64,000 nt of DNA from Paraburkholderia silvatlantica (GCF_003096715.1 NZ_QEOL01000020.1:62001-126000), one strand, 5' to 3'. Shown: positions 42,493 through 52,329, counted from the stretch's first letter. Translations and numbers: made by a program. The notes: generated by a model from the sequence alone, not told the origin.

Positions 42493-43425
42493 CTACACGA
42501 TCACGCGTGCCGCCTGTTCGCCAAGTCGCTCCGCATAGCGGCGAATCGTGCCGATCGCGACTTCGACGAGGCGCTCGGTCCAGTCGGTGCCGTCGCGCCA
42601 CGCAACGACGAACGGCATCGGCGGCGGCACTTCTATGCCTTTCAATTCGCACAGCACGCCTTGTTTCAGCAGGTCGGGCACCATCGCCGGTGGCATCGCG
42701 GCCACGCCGAAGCCCGCCTGGATCAGCTTGGCCATCGCGGCCACCGAATTCACGCAGCTCACGCGCGACTCGCCGATCCCGTACGACTGCATCAGCCGCA
42801 TCAAATCCTGGTGCGGGCGCGAATGGCGCGAGTATGTGATGAGACGCCCCTCCGCGAGCCGGCGCAACGCGGCCGCCGGCGAGGCGGCAGGGGGTTCGGT
42901 TGCGAGCGGCGAATCGGCCGCCGCGATCCAGCCGAACGGCAACTCGAGCAGTTCGACGCTGCGGATCGTCTCGTCGCGCAGCATGTCGGTCTGGATGATG
43001 AGATCGAGCATCCCGCGGCGCAACTGCTCGTTGAGCGTGAGCGCGGTCTCGGTGACGACCTCGATGTCGAGGTTCGGGTACTGCTCCATCACGTCGGCGA
43101 CGAAATCGACGAACCACGAGTGGATCGCGCTGTCCATCGCGCCGATGCGGATCGTGCCGAACGCAAGCTTTTCGTCATGTACCGACGCGCGTAACCGCGT
43201 CATCGATTCGCTGACCTGCTCCGCGTACATCAGCACGCGTTCGCCGGCGCGCGTGAGCCGCGTGCCCTTCGGGTCGCGCGCGAACAGCTTGACGCCGAGT
43301 TGCTGCTCGAGCGCGAGAATTCGGCTCGAAATCGCAGCCTGAGTCGAATGGAGCTTGTCGGCCGCAAGGCTGAAGCTGTGCAGCTTCGCCACCCAGATGA
43401 ATGTTTCCAGAAACTTTAGGTTCAC
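42493..43425 (-). CDS. LysR-family transcriptional regulator
   Basis: A 310-residue LysR protein: MNLKFLETFIWVAKLHSFSL, the helix-turn-helix AADKLHSTQAAISSRILALE, KLFARDPKGTRLTRAGERVL, and an effector domain (GTIRIGAMDSAIHSWFVDFV). The start is GTG at 43425 with AGGAG eleven bases upstream. It is on the same strand as, and just after, the 5-oxoprolinase/DUF969/DUF979 genes, with a 24-base palindrome between. It most likely regulates that module or the downstream porin. Confidence 0.87.
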   Translation of the reverse strand: MNLKFLETFIWVAKLHSFSLAADKLHSTQAAISSRILALEQQLGVKLFARDPKGTRLTRAGERVLMYAEQVSESMTRLRASVHDEKLAFGTIRIGAMDSAIHSWFVDFVADVMEQYPNLDIEVVTETALTLNEQLRRGMLDLIIQTDMLRDETIRSVELLELPFGWIAAADSPLATEPPAASPAAALRRLAEGRLITYSRHSRPHQDLMRLMQSYGIGESRVSCVNSVAAMAKLIQAGFGVAAMPPAMVPDLLKQGVLCELKGIEVPPPMPFVVAWRDGTDWTERLVEVAIGTIRRYAERLGEQAARVIV

Positions 43426-43447
43426 GTCGTCTGTTTCTCCTGAGGCA

Positions 43448-43471
43448 AGCAGGGGCGCCGGCGCCCCTGCT
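43448..43471. terminator. Perfect 24-base GC-rich palindrome between DUF979 and LysR genes
   Basis: AGCAGGGGCGCC (43448-43459) followed directly by its complement (43460-43471), 40 bases past the DUF979 stop and 23 bases before the LysR start. It is probably the transcription end of the 5-oxoprolinase operon; no T-run follows on the minus strand, so an operator role cannot be excluded. Confidence 0.45.
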
Positions 43472-43510
43472 GCATGTCGGCCCGCGCGCGCCGACCTCAG
43501 CGGCGAGCGC

Positions 43511-44464
43511 TCAGGCGAACATCAGTGTATTGAGCAGCACGATGTTGACGGCCAGCAGGATGAGCGCGGTAGGCACCTGCGCGCGAATTACGCCGTATTT
43601 GTCGGGCAGCTCGAGCAGGGCGGCCGGTACGATGTTGTAGTTGGCCGCCATCGGCGTGAGCAGGGTACCGCAATAACCGGAGAACATGCCGATTGCCGCC
43701 ATGGTGGCAGGGTTGCCATGGAACACGCCGACCAGCACCGGCACGCCGATTCCGCCCGTCATCACCGGGAACGCGGCGAAGCCGTTGCCCATGATAACGG
43801 TGAAGAGCGCCATCCCGATGCAGTACACCGCGACCGCTACGAAGCGGTGGTCCAGATCGATGTAGGTGGTGCTCAGGTGCGCCACCGCCTTGCCGACGCC
43901 CGCATCGGCGAACACGAGCCCCAGCATGCCCAGCAGTTGCGGCAGCACGACCGCCCACGACAGCGCGTCGATGAGGCGCCGCGTTTCGCGGATCGACTGG
44001 CCGACGGTATCGTGCGTGAGCCGGCACGCGAGCGCCAACGCGACGATGCAGCCGATCCCGAACGACACGAGCGTGACGTTCTTCGGATCGAAAAGCGCGT
44101 GGCTGCCGAATACCAGATGCGCGGACAGCAGCGTGCCGACGACGGTGACCGCCGGAATCGTCAGCGCGGGCACGAAGAGCCGGTTGCCGAGCTGCTTTGC
44201 CCGTTCGCGCAACTCGGCCTCGCCGCGCACGCGCGGCTTCGCGCCGGTCACGCCGCCGAAGCCCGCGACGAGCGCCATCACGATGACGATCACGCCTGTT
44301 ACCGCGCTCGGCAGCACGTCGCCCGCGAGGAACACGACGCCGTACAACATCCAGAAGCCGCCCGCGAGCCAGCGCTTCGGGTGGTCGCGGTCGCTGACGA
44401 TGACGCCGCCGATCACGAACAGCAGCACGCCGAGCAGCCAGAAAAACCAGGTGAGCGAAATCAT
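43511..44464 (-). CDS. DUF979 membrane protein, probable 5-oxoproline transport component
   Basis: A 317-residue polytopic membrane protein of family DUF979: LTWFFWLLGVLLFVIGGVIV, a YGVVFLAGDVLPSAVTGVIV segment, and MGNGFAAFPVMTGGIGVPVL with NPATMAAIGMFSGYCGTLLT. AAGGAG lies seven bases before the ATG at 44464, which overlaps the DUF969 stop (ATGA). DUF969 and DUF979 occur as a pair, often with 5-oxoprolinase genes, and have been proposed to move 5-oxoproline across the inner membrane. The pairing with a 5-oxoprolinase here agrees with that. Confidence 0.87.
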   Translation of the reverse strand: MISLTWFFWLLGVLLFVIGGVIVSDRDHPKRWLAGGFWMLYGVVFLAGDVLPSAVTGVIVIVMALVAGFGGVTGAKPRVRGEAELRERAKQLGNRLFVPALTIPAVTVVGTLLSAHLVFGSHALFDPKNVTLVSFGIGCIVALALACRLTHDTVGQSIRETRRLIDALSWAVVLPQLLGMLGLVFADAGVGKAVAHLSTTYIDLDHRFVAVAVYCIGMALFTVIMGNGFAAFPVMTGGIGVPVLVGVFHGNPATMAAIGMFSGYCGTLLTPMAANYNIVPAALLELPDKYGVIRAQVPTALILLAVNIVLLNTLMFA

Positions 44465-45228
44465 GCGCGATCTCCTTGAGCCGGCGCGGCGGCGAGCTCG
44501 ACGCTCGCATCGCTCTCCTGCTGATGTTGAGGGGCGCTGCCGCCGCAGCGGCGCGCGAGCCAGCCGTCGAGGCGATGAAGGCGCACGCTTTGCACAATGA
44601 ACGCGGCGAGCGCGGTCGGCATGCCCCATACCGCGACGTGCATCGGCTCGACCGCGATGCCCGATTCCTTCAGAAACGTCACCATTAGCACGATCGCGCC
44701 GAACGCGACGAAGATGTCTTCGCCGAAGAACAGCCCCACGTTGTCGGTCGCGGCGGAGAACGCGCGGATGCGGTAACGCTCGGTGTCGCCGAGCTTGCCG
44801 AAGCGCGTTTGCGCGGCGCCCTCGGCCATCGGGGCAATCAGCGGACGCACCATCTGCGGATGGCCGCCGAGGCCCGTCAGCCCGAGCCCGGCCGTGGTCT
44901 CGCGCACGAACAGATACGCGATCAACAGACGCCCCGGCGTCGCCGCGCGGATGCCGCCGATCCAGATCTGCGCGCGCTCGCGCAGGCCGTGCCGCTCGAG
45001 CAGCCCGATTACCGCGAGCGGCAGCAGGATGATGAGCGGAATCACGCGGGTCTTCACGAAACCGCTGCCGATCGCTTCGAGAACCCGCTCGAGCGGAAAG
45101 TGCGCGGCGAAGCCCGTGACGACGGCCGCCGCGGTGACGATCAGCATCGGATTGAAGCGCAGCAGGAACCCCGCGATGATCACGAGGACGCCGAGCAGAG
45201 GATAAAGATTGACTGCAGCCGGGTGCAT
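44461..45228 (-). CDS. DUF969 membrane protein, probable 5-oxoproline transport component
   Basis: A 255-residue polytopic protein of family DUF969: NLYPLLGVLVIIAGFLLRFN, RVLEAIGSGFVKTRVIPLII, FVRETTAGLGLTGLGGHPQM and FSAATDNVGLFFGEDIFVAF. AAGGAG lies eight bases upstream of the ATG. It overlaps DUF979 by four bases, and the two together probably form one transporter. The gap to the 5-oxoprolinase is 124 bases on the same strand, so one operon is likely. The C-terminal 25 or so residues are an extra polar tail. Confidence 0.87.
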   Translation of the reverse strand: MHPAAVNLYPLLGVLVIIAGFLLRFNPMLIVTAAAVVTGFAAHFPLERVLEAIGSGFVKTRVIPLIILLPLAVIGLLERHGLRERAQIWIGGIRAATPGRLLIAYLFVRETTAGLGLTGLGGHPQMVRPLIAPMAEGAAQTRFGKLGDTERYRIRAFSAATDNVGLFFGEDIFVAFGAIVLMVTFLKESGIAVEPMHVAVWGMPTALAAFIVQSVRLHRLDGWLARRCGGSAPQHQQESDASVELAAAPAQGDRA

Positions 45229-45352
45229 GGTCTGGTCTCCTTGCGGTTAGGGCTGGTCAGGCAGGTGGTTGGAATCGCCGCGCCGCCTGCGGCGGCACGG
45301 CATGACGGGGCGGCGCGCTCCCCGATACGCTCTCGCGCCGCCGCCGGTTCAG

Positions 45353-48300
45353 TCAGGCTGCGCGCCCATAGCCGCCGCCGCCCGGCGTTTCGATCACGAA
45401 CACGTCGCCCGGATTGACCTGCGCGGTGTGGGTGGCGCCGAAGCGTTCCACCGCGCCGTTCGCGCGCTCGATCCAGTTGCGTCCCGGCCTGCCGTCCTCG
45501 CCGCCCGCGAGTCCGAACGGGGCGACGCGGCGACGGTTCGCGAGAATGTTCGCGGTCATCGCGCGCGTAAAGCGGATGCGCCGCACCGCGCCGTCGCCGC
45601 CTGCCTGCAGCCCGGCGCCGCCGCTGCCGGTGCGGATCCCGTGCTGCTCGACGATCACCGGGAAGCGCCACTCGATCACCTCCGGATCGGTCATGCGCGA
45701 GTTGGTCATGTGCGTCTGCACCGCCGACGTGCCCGGATGACTGCGTCCCGCGCCGGAGCCGCCCGCGATCGTTTCGTAATACTGCCTGGTCTCGTCGCCG
45801 AACGTAAAGTTGTTCATCGTTCCCTGCGAGCCGGCCATCACGCCGAGCGCGCCATACAGCGCGTCGGTGATCGACTGCGAAACCTCGACGTTGCCGGCCA
45901 CCACAGCGGCCGGATACGCGGGGTTCAGCATCGAGCCGTGCGGAATCACGATGTCGATCGGGCGCAGCACGCCTTCGTTCATCGGAATGCTGCCGGCGAG
46001 CAGCGTGCGGAACACGTACAGCACGGCGGCCTTGCACACCGAGCGCGGCGCGTTGAAGTTGCTGTTGCGCTGCTCGCTCGTGCCGGCGAAATCGACGCGC
46101 GCGCTGCGCTGGTCGTGATCGATCGACACCTTCACGCGGATCACGGCGCCGTCGTCCATCGCGTACGCGAACTCGCCGTCGGCGAGCGCGTCGATCGCGT
46201 CGCGCACGGCTTCCTCGGCGTTGTCCTGCACGTGGTTCATGTACGCGAGCACCACCTCGGCGCCGTAACGGTCCACCGCGCGCAGCAGTTCGTTCGCGCC
46301 GCATTCGCAGGCGGCGATCTGCGCGGTCAGGTCGGCGATGTTCTGGTCGACGTTACGGCTCGGCCACGGGCCGCTGCCGAACAGCTTGCGCACCTCGTCC
46401 TCGAGAAAGCGCCCCTGCGCGACGATGCGCACATTGTCGAGCAGCACGCCTTCTTCTTCGATGGTCGTGCTGTTCGGCGGCATCGAACCCGGCGTGATGC
46501 CACCGACGTCGCCGTGATGGCCGCGCGCGGCGACGTAGAACAGCAGCGCGCCGTCGTCGCCGTACACCGGCATCACCACGGTGATGTCGGGCAGGTGAGT
46601 GCCGCCGTTGTACGGCACGTTGAGCATGAACACGTCGCCGCGGCGCATGCTCGCGCCGTGCTCGCGGATCACGCTCTGCACGCTATCGCTCATCGACCCC
46701 AGATGCACGGGGATGTGCGGCGCGTTCGCGATCAGCCCGCCCGCGCGGTCGAAGATCGCGCACGAGAAGTCGAGCCGCTCTTTCATGTTGACCGAGTAGG
46801 AGGTCTTTTCGAGCGTCACGCCCATCTGCTGCGCGATCGACATGAAGATGTTGTTGAACACCTCCAGATGCACCGGATGGCGCGCGGTGGTGATCGTCAG
46901 CGCCGCGGCTCCGCGCTCCGCTTCCTGCCGTTCGAGCAGCAGCGTGCCGTCGTCGAGCACGCGCGCGCGCCAGCCCGGCTGCAGCACGATGGTGGAAATG
47001 TCCTCGGCAATCAGCGCCGGGCCTTCGATGCGCGTGCCCGCGGCGAGCGTCTTGCGCACGCGCAGCGGCACCGCGCGCAACGCGCCGTCGGCGAACATCG
47101 GCACGTTGCCCGCCGCCGTCCCGCTGCTCTGCACCAACGGCGCGCCGATGCGCGGCTGCGTGCCGGTCTGGCCGACCGCCTCGACGACGATCGATTCGAT
47201 CACGAGCGGCTTGCCGCTCATCACGAAGCCGTAGCGCTTGCGATGCAGCGCTTCGAACGTGCGGGTCATCGCGGCGGCGTCGCCGAACGGCACTTCGAGC
47301 GTCGAGTCGGTGTTCTGATACTTGAGCCGCGCCGCGCGCATCGCCTCGACCTGCGCGCGCGGCACGCGCTGCGCGGTGACCTGCGCGATCGCGTCGGTTT
47401 CGAGCGCTTCGTACGCGGGTTCGAGCGACGCAGCGGTGGCTGGGTCAAGCGTCGCTTCGACGGCTTTCTCGCGCAGCACGCGCAGATCGGCGAGGCCCAT
47501 GCCGAACGCGGACAGTACGCCTGCGAACGGATGCAGCACGATGCGGCGCATGCCGAGCGCGTCGGCGACCGCGCACGCGTGCTGGCCGCCCGCGCCGCCG
47601 AACGCGCACAGCGCGTAGTCGGACACGTCGTGACCACGCTCGACCGAAATTGTCTTGATCGCCTGCGCCATGCTGTCGACGGCAACCGTCAGAAAGCCTT
47701 CGGCCACCGCTTCGGGGCTCATCCGCTGGCCGGTTTCGCGCTCGACCTGCACGGCCACTTCGGTGAAGCGGTGCCGCACCGTTTCGGTATCGAGCGGCAG
47801 ATTGCCCTGCGGTCCGAACACATGCGGGAAGTGCTCGGCCTGCACGCGGCCGAGCATCACGTTGCAGTCCGTCACCGTGAGCGGGCCGCCGTTGCGATAG
47901 CTCGCCGGCCCCGGATACGCGCCGGCCGATTCCGGGCCGACCTTGAAGCGTCCGTTCTCGAAGCTGCAGATGGAGCCGCCGCCCGCGGCCACCGTGTGAA
48001 TGTCCATCATCGGTGCGCGCACGCGCACGCCCGCGACCTGGGTCTCGAATACGCGTTCGTACGCGCCGTCGTAATGGGCGACGTCGGTCGACGTGCCGCC
48101 CATGTCGAAGCCGATCACTTTGTGTTCGCCGACCGCCTCGCAGGTCTTCACCGCGCCGACGATGCCGCCGGCCGGTCCCGAAAGGATCGCGTCCTTGCCG
48201 TGGAAGTGATGGGCTTCCGCGAGACCGCCGCTCGACTGCATGAACATCAGGCGCACGGAGCCCGTCTGACCCGACACGCGCTCGACGTAGTCCTGCAGCA

Positions 48301-49018
48301 CCGGCGACAGATAGGCGTCCACCACGGTGGTGTCGCCGCGGCCGACGAGCTTCATCAGCGGACTCACGCGGTGGCTCACCGAAATCTGCGTGAAGCCGCA
48401 TTCGCGCGCGAGCGCCGCGACGCGCAATTCGTGTTCGGGGAAGCGATAGCCGTGCATCAGTACGATCGCGACCGACGTGATGCCGGCCGCGCGTGCCGCC
48501 TGCAAGCCGGCGCGCGCGGCAACCTCGTCGAGCGGGTGGAGCAGCTCGCCGCGCGCGCCGACGCGCTCATCGATTTCCAGCACGCGCTCGTACATTTGCG
48601 CGGGCAACTGGATGTGGCGCGCGAAGATATCCGGACGCTCCTGATAGCCGATGCGCAGCTGATCGGCGAAGCCGCGCGTGATCGCGAGCAGCGTGCGTGC
48701 GCCCTTGCGTTCGAGCAGCGCGTTCGTGGCGACCGTGGTGCCCATCTTCACGACTTCGATGCGCTCGTGCGGCAGCGGCTCGGCGGCGGCGAGGCCGAGC
48801 AGGTCGCGCATGCCCTGCACGACGGCGTCCTGATAGCGGTCGGGGTTCTCCGACAGCAACTTGTGCGTGACGAGCGTTCCGTCGGGCCGGCGTGCGACGA
48901 TGTCGGTGAAAGTGCCGCCGCGGTCGACCCAGAACTGCCAGCGGCCAACGTCGGCGCGCTCGTTGCCCGGTGTCTTTTCCACGTTCTGGTCTTGATCGGT
49001 GTGCTGCGTGTTGTTCAT
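45353..49018 (-). CDS. ATP-dependent 5-oxoprolinase / hydantoinase (fused HyuA-HyuB)
   Basis: A 1221-residue enzyme. The HyuA half has RWQFWVDRGGTFTDIVARRP at the N-terminus, the GFDMGGTSTDVAHYDG ATPase motif and FGGAGGQHACAVADALGMRR. The HyuB half, from about residue 690, begins HPVHLEVFNNIFMSIAQQMG and contains NAPHIPVHLGSMSDSV, RGHHGDVGGITPGSMPPNST and a C-terminal PGGGGYG. The fused order and length match eukaryote-type 5-oxoprolinase, which hydrolyses 5-oxo-L-proline to glutamate with ATP. I chose the ATG at 49018 (GGAG ten bases upstream) over the longer frame to 49216. With DUF969/DUF979 it makes a 5-oxoproline salvage unit; hydantoin-type substrates remain possible. Confidence 0.88.
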   Translation of the reverse strand: MNNTQHTDQDQNVEKTPGNERADVGRWQFWVDRGGTFTDIVARRPDGTLVTHKLLSENPDRYQDAVVQGMRDLLGLAAAEPLPHERIEVVKMGTTVATNALLERKGARTLLAITRGFADQLRIGYQERPDIFARHIQLPAQMYERVLEIDERVGARGELLHPLDEVAARAGLQAARAAGITSVAIVLMHGYRFPEHELRVAALARECGFTQISVSHRVSPLMKLVGRGDTTVVDAYLSPVLQDYVERVSGQTGSVRLMFMQSSGGLAEAHHFHGKDAILSGPAGGIVGAVKTCEAVGEHKVIGFDMGGTSTDVAHYDGAYERVFETQVAGVRVRAPMMDIHTVAAGGGSICSFENGRFKVGPESAGAYPGPASYRNGGPLTVTDCNVMLGRVQAEHFPHVFGPQGNLPLDTETVRHRFTEVAVQVERETGQRMSPEAVAEGFLTVAVDSMAQAIKTISVERGHDVSDYALCAFGGAGGQHACAVADALGMRRIVLHPFAGVLSAFGMGLADLRVLREKAVEATLDPATAASLEPAYEALETDAIAQVTAQRVPRAQVEAMRAARLKYQNTDSTLEVPFGDAAAMTRTFEALHRKRYGFVMSGKPLVIESIVVEAVGQTGTQPRIGAPLVQSSGTAAGNVPMFADGALRAVPLRVRKTLAAGTRIEGPALIAEDISTIVLQPGWRARVLDDGTLLLERQEAERGAAALTITTARHPVHLEVFNNIFMSIAQQMGVTLEKTSYSVNMKERLDFSCAIFDRAGGLIANAPHIPVHLGSMSDSVQSVIREHGASMRRGDVFMLNVPYNGGTHLPDITVVMPVYGDDGALLFYVAARGHHGDVGGITPGSMPPNSTTIEEEGVLLDNVRIVAQGRFLEDEVRKLFGSGPWPSRNVDQNIADLTAQIAACECGANELLRAVDRYGAEVVLAYMNHVQDNAEEAVRDAIDALADGEFAYAMDDGAVIRVKVSIDHDQRSARVDFAGTSEQRNSNFNAPRSVCKAAVLYVFRTLLAGSIPMNEGVLRPIDIVIPHGSMLNPAYPAAVVAGNVEVSQSITDALYGALGVMAGSQGTMNNFTFGDETRQYYETIAGGSGAGRSHPGTSAVQTHMTNSRMTDPEVIEWRFPVIVEQHGIRTGSGGAGLQAGGDGAVRRIRFTRAMTANILANRRRVAPFGLAGGEDGRPGRNWIERANGAVERFGATHTAQVNPGDVFVIETPGGGGYGRAA

Positions 49019-50124
49019 CTGCTTCGAGCTCCGTTGATTCAGACTGCGCTGGCGGACGCGTCTCGACGGCGGCCGGTCCATATGTAGCATGGCGCGATTG
49101 TCGAAGCGGCGGGCCGCGCGAGTCCAGGCAGAAAAATAAATCCAGGGTATAAAAAAATCGTATATCGCCGGCAGGTCATTGTTTTTGCGATGTGAATCCG
49201 CATTCTTAATGTCCATTCACGGTTATCGATCAGGGTTTGCCCCGTATTTATCGTCCTCGATAGTGGGTTTTCGATGAAGGCCCAAAGAAAATTTTGTTGG
49301 CTTTGGAATAAGAAACGCTAGCGGTTGATAAATCGTTGTGTTCGAATACGCCGGCCGGCTTTTGTCGGATCATTGGTGCGAGCGGGAGGGGCGCGTCGAA
49401 ACCCCCATGGAGCAAGGCTTTCCGGCCATGCGCCCGGTCGTCGCATTGTGCGCGGAACGGAAGGCAGCGGGAAAGAAGAGAGACAGAAGCGGGAAAGAAC
49501 CCGGAATGAACATGGAAAGAGCCGGGAGAGAAGGCGGATAGAAGAAAGGGCAGGATCGTAAATGAAATCGGGAAAAGCAGCCTAAAGATAGGCGTGCTGA
49601 ATGCCGTCAACCAGCTTGCGCCATGAGCGCAGTCCGGTCATTCCGGGTTAGCGAGCCTGAATGTCGCGACGTGCCGGACGGAGGCTGAGCGGTAGTGGTG
49701 GTGGCGTCTTGCCAGTTGCAGGCGCGCGTGAATACCGATCTGCGCATCGTCACGGTCAGCGCGGTGCCGCAGCGAGCGATGACGACCGATGCGGCGCAGC
49801 GAGTTGATGCGAACGCCAGTGCGCGCGAGCCTGCGACCGCTGGTGCGCCGATCGATAGCGTCGCGCAGCGTGCCGGCGGACCTGCGCGCTGTGCGAAGCG
49901 GCGGTGGAGCGACGGTGCAGCGGCAATGCAGCCGGCCCCGACCGCGCGAGCAACTGTCACAGACTGTCAAAGATAATGGCGCGCGCCGACCCCATGCGAG
50001 AATGGCGCGGGGCTCGCTACTGCGCGGCACCGACTTCGCGCGATCGGTACGGATTCCATAGCTTCCCGCTCCATGCCCTGACCACTGCACGCGCCTTTCC
50101 TGTTCACTTGCCTACTTTCCTGTC
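49019..50124. other. 1.1-kb region without a recognisable gene
   Basis: I find no frame with family resemblance or a credible start here. 49100-49350 is AT-rich relative to its surroundings (for example around 49130-49165) and should hold the promoter of the 5-oxoprolinase operon. From about 49600 to 50000 one minus-strand frame is open but of low-complexity Arg/Ala/Ser composition, probably a shadow or an old remnant. The chemoreceptor start at 50125 lacks a clear ribosome-binding site. Confidence 0.3.
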
Positions 50125-51690
50125 ATGAGACATCTGACGCTCAAACAAAAAATGTGGATTCCGTTGGTGCTGTGCTGGATTTCGCTGCTGATCGTGACCG
50201 TTGTGAATGCGTTCGACGCACGGGCCGCGCAGATGCGCGTGCGGCTCGCCGGTCTCGCGAACGTCGTGGACATGTCGGCGTCCATCGTCGCCGACTACGC
50301 GAAGGCCGTCGACGCGGGGAAACTGTCGGTCGACGAAGCCCAGCGGCAGGCGATTGCGCGCGTCGACGCGCAGCGCTACGGCACTTCCGGCTACGTGTCG
50401 ATCGTGCGCGACGACAAGGTGCTGATCGACAATCCGCTCAGCCCGAAGCTCAACGGCAAGGACATGAGCCAGTTCCGCGACGCCAAGGGCAATCTGCTGT
50501 ACCAGGAAATCGTCGCTGCGGGCAACCTGGGTAGCGGCAGCGGCGTGCTGCATTACTGGTGGCCGAAGCCCGGTGAAAGCCGGCCGAGCGAAAAAGTGAG
50601 CTTCGTGAAAGGTTTCGCGCCGTGGCACTGGAACTTCATCGCCGGCGAGTACATGGACGACATTCAGGCGCAGTTCTACGCGACGCTGGTCCGCTCAGCC
50701 GCGTTGCTCGCCGTGCTCGGCGGCATTGCGTCGTTCGTCGCGATGCGGGTCGGGCGCAACGTGTATCGCTCGATCGGCGGCGAACCGTCGGCGGCGGCCG
50801 CGATCGTCGCGCAGATCGCACAAGGGCATCTCGCGACCGATATCGTGCTGGCGCCCGGCGACCGTTCGAGCCTGCTCTTTTCGTTGCGCGAGATGCGCGA
50901 CCAGCTCGCGGGCGCGGTGCGGCACATCCTCGTGTCGACGGAGACGATTGCCGGCGCGTCGAAGGAGATCGCCACCGGCAACCTCGATCTGTCGAGCCGC
51001 ACGCAGCAGCAGGCTGCGTCGCTGGAACAGACCACCGCGAGCATGGAGGAACTGACCGAAACCGTTCGGCGCAACGCGGACAGCGCGCAAAGCGCGTCGG
51101 CGCTCGCGGCCGGGGCGTCGGACATCGCGATGCGCGGCGGCCGCGCGGTCGGCAACATGGCCGGCAAGATGGAGGACATCTCGAACAGTTCGCACAAGAT
51201 GGGCGAATTCATCGGCGTGATCGAAGGCATCGCGTTCCAGACCAACATCCTTGCGCTGAACGCTGCGGTGGAAGCGGCTCGCGCGGGCGACCAGGGTCGT
51301 GGATTCGCGGTCGTCGCGGGCGAAGTGCGTCAGCTCGCACAGCGTTGCGCGGGCGCGGCGAAGGAGATCAAGGCGCTGATCGGGCAGTCGAGCGCGCAGG
51401 TGGACGAAGAGTTGACGCTCGCCGCCGACGCCGGCGCGACGATGAACGAGGTGGTCGAAGCGGTGCGGCGTCTCGCGTCGATCGTCGGCGAAATATCGGA
51501 CGTGTCGAAGCATCAGAGCGCGCGCATCGGCGAAGTCAACGTCGCGATTCGCGAGATGGACGACATGACCCAGCGTAACGCGGCGCTCGTCGAACGGGCA
51601 GCCGCCGCGGCCGGTTCGCTCGACTATCAGGCGGGACGGCTTCAGCAATCGGTGTCGGCGTTCCGGGTCGAGCCGCAGGGCGTGGCGTGA
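50125..51690 (+). CDS. Methyl-accepting chemotaxis protein with Cache sensor
   Basis: A 521-residue chemoreceptor. TM1 (IPLVLCWISLLIVTVVNAF, about 11-30) is followed by a periplasmic single-Cache domain (about 31-190; YGTSGYVSIVRDDKVLIDNP, FAPWHWNFIAGEYMDDI), TM2 (SAALLAVLGGIASFVAM, about 192-208), a HAMP-like stretch and the signalling domain with the hairpin tip IEGIAFQTNILALNAAVEAA RAG. Small organic molecules are typical Cache ligands. It lacks a C-terminal NWETF-type tether. Its neighbours do not reveal the attractant; in this catabolic region a carboxylic or amino acid is reasonable. Confidence 0.9.
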   Translation: MRHLTLKQKMWIPLVLCWISLLIVTVVNAFDARAAQMRVRLAGLANVVDMSASIVADYAKAVDAGKLSVDEAQRQAIARVDAQRYGTSGYVSIVRDDKVLIDNPLSPKLNGKDMSQFRDAKGNLLYQEIVAAGNLGSGSGVLHYWWPKPGESRPSEKVSFVKGFAPWHWNFIAGEYMDDIQAQFYATLVRSAALLAVLGGIASFVAMRVGRNVYRSIGGEPSAAAAIVAQIAQGHLATDIVLAPGDRSSLLFSLREMRDQLAGAVRHILVSTETIAGASKEIATGNLDLSSRTQQQAASLEQTTASMEELTETVRRNADSAQSASALAAGASDIAMRGGRAVGNMAGKMEDISNSSHKMGEFIGVIEGIAFQTNILALNAAVEAARAGDQGRGFAVVAGEVRQLAQRCAGAAKEIKALIGQSSAQVDEELTLAADAGATMNEVVEAVRRLASIVGEISDVSKHQSARIGEVNVAIREMDDMTQRNAALVERAAAAAGSLDYQAGRLQQSVSAFRVEPQGVA

Positions 51691-51862
51691 TCGGCGCTGT
51701 TCGGCAGGCGCGGCCCGGTTGCCTCCCCGGCATCGCGCCGCCCGCTCATATCGATACCCGCATCCCTTGTTTGGCGCGGCAGCGCCGTGTGCATGGAATC
51801 GTCGGTCCACCTCGCCGGTAGCCGCTGGCACAAGCGCACTCGCTCACGATGAAAGGAGCAAC

Positions 51863-51987
51863 ATGAACGCCGACGAAAGACTGAACCGCCTGATCGAACC
51901 TGGCCGCGCGCCGAGCAACCCAAAGGCGAAATATTGGAATGCCACGCGCTGGGGCGATCTCGTCTTCGTGTCGGGCAAGTCGGCGAA
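51863..51987 (+). pseudogene. RidA-family gene, N-terminal fragment
   Basis: From the ATG at 51863 (AAAGGAG just upstream) the frame gives MNADERLNRLIEPGRAPSNP and WGDLVFVSGKSA, the N-terminus of a RidA (2-iminobutanoate/2-iminopropanoate deaminase) family member. At about 51987 it switches to IS6-like sequence, so about two thirds of the protein are missing. It is a gene cut by an insertion sequence. Confidence 0.7.
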
Positions 51988-52215
51988 TTCAGCCTGCGTG
52001 ATCTGGTCGAGATGATGGCCGAACGGGGCTGTCGCTGGCGCACACGACGATCATGCGTTGGGTGAAGCGTTTTACGCCGGAGTTCGTCAAGCGCTGGAAT
52101 CGGATTGCCATACCGGCAGGCCGGTCCTGGCGTGTTGTCGAGGACCTATTTGAAGATTCGTGGCAATCGCTTTTATCAACTTCGCACTGGCCGTCGACGG
52201 TCTTGGATAGTGTGA
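51988..52215 (+). mobile_element. IS6-family transposase fragment
   Basis: FSLRDLVEMMAERG (51988 onward), then after a frameshift near 52029 LSLAHTTIMRWVKRFTPEFV and KRWNRIAIPAGRSWRV, then TYLKIRGNRFYQL in a further frame. These are the helix-turn-helix region and first catalytic region of IS6/IS26-type transposases. Frameshifts and the missing 5' and 3' parts show it is inactive. Terminal repeats were not found. Confidence 0.75.
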
Positions 52216-52329
52216 ACACGTCTGATCGCCAGAAATCCGGGGAAGGTCCCCACCGAAAGGAGCCCCGTAATTTCCGTGTTTAAGGCGGGTTGAGAGCCAC
52301 ACGGACGGCTGAATGAATCGATCCGCGTA

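Noticed and set aside
43355..44479. 374-residue plus-strand frame opposite DUF979
   Set aside because: Asp/Arg/His-rich shadow of a hydrophobic membrane protein gene.
45269..49087. 1272-residue plus-strand frame across the 5-oxoprolinase
   Set aside because: Antisense shadow of the fused HyuA-HyuB gene; composition dominated by Arg, Ala and His, no domain.
49607..49960. Minus-strand frame in the 1.1-kb gap
   Set aside because: Low-complexity Arg/Ala/Ser composition, no start context and no family resemblance.
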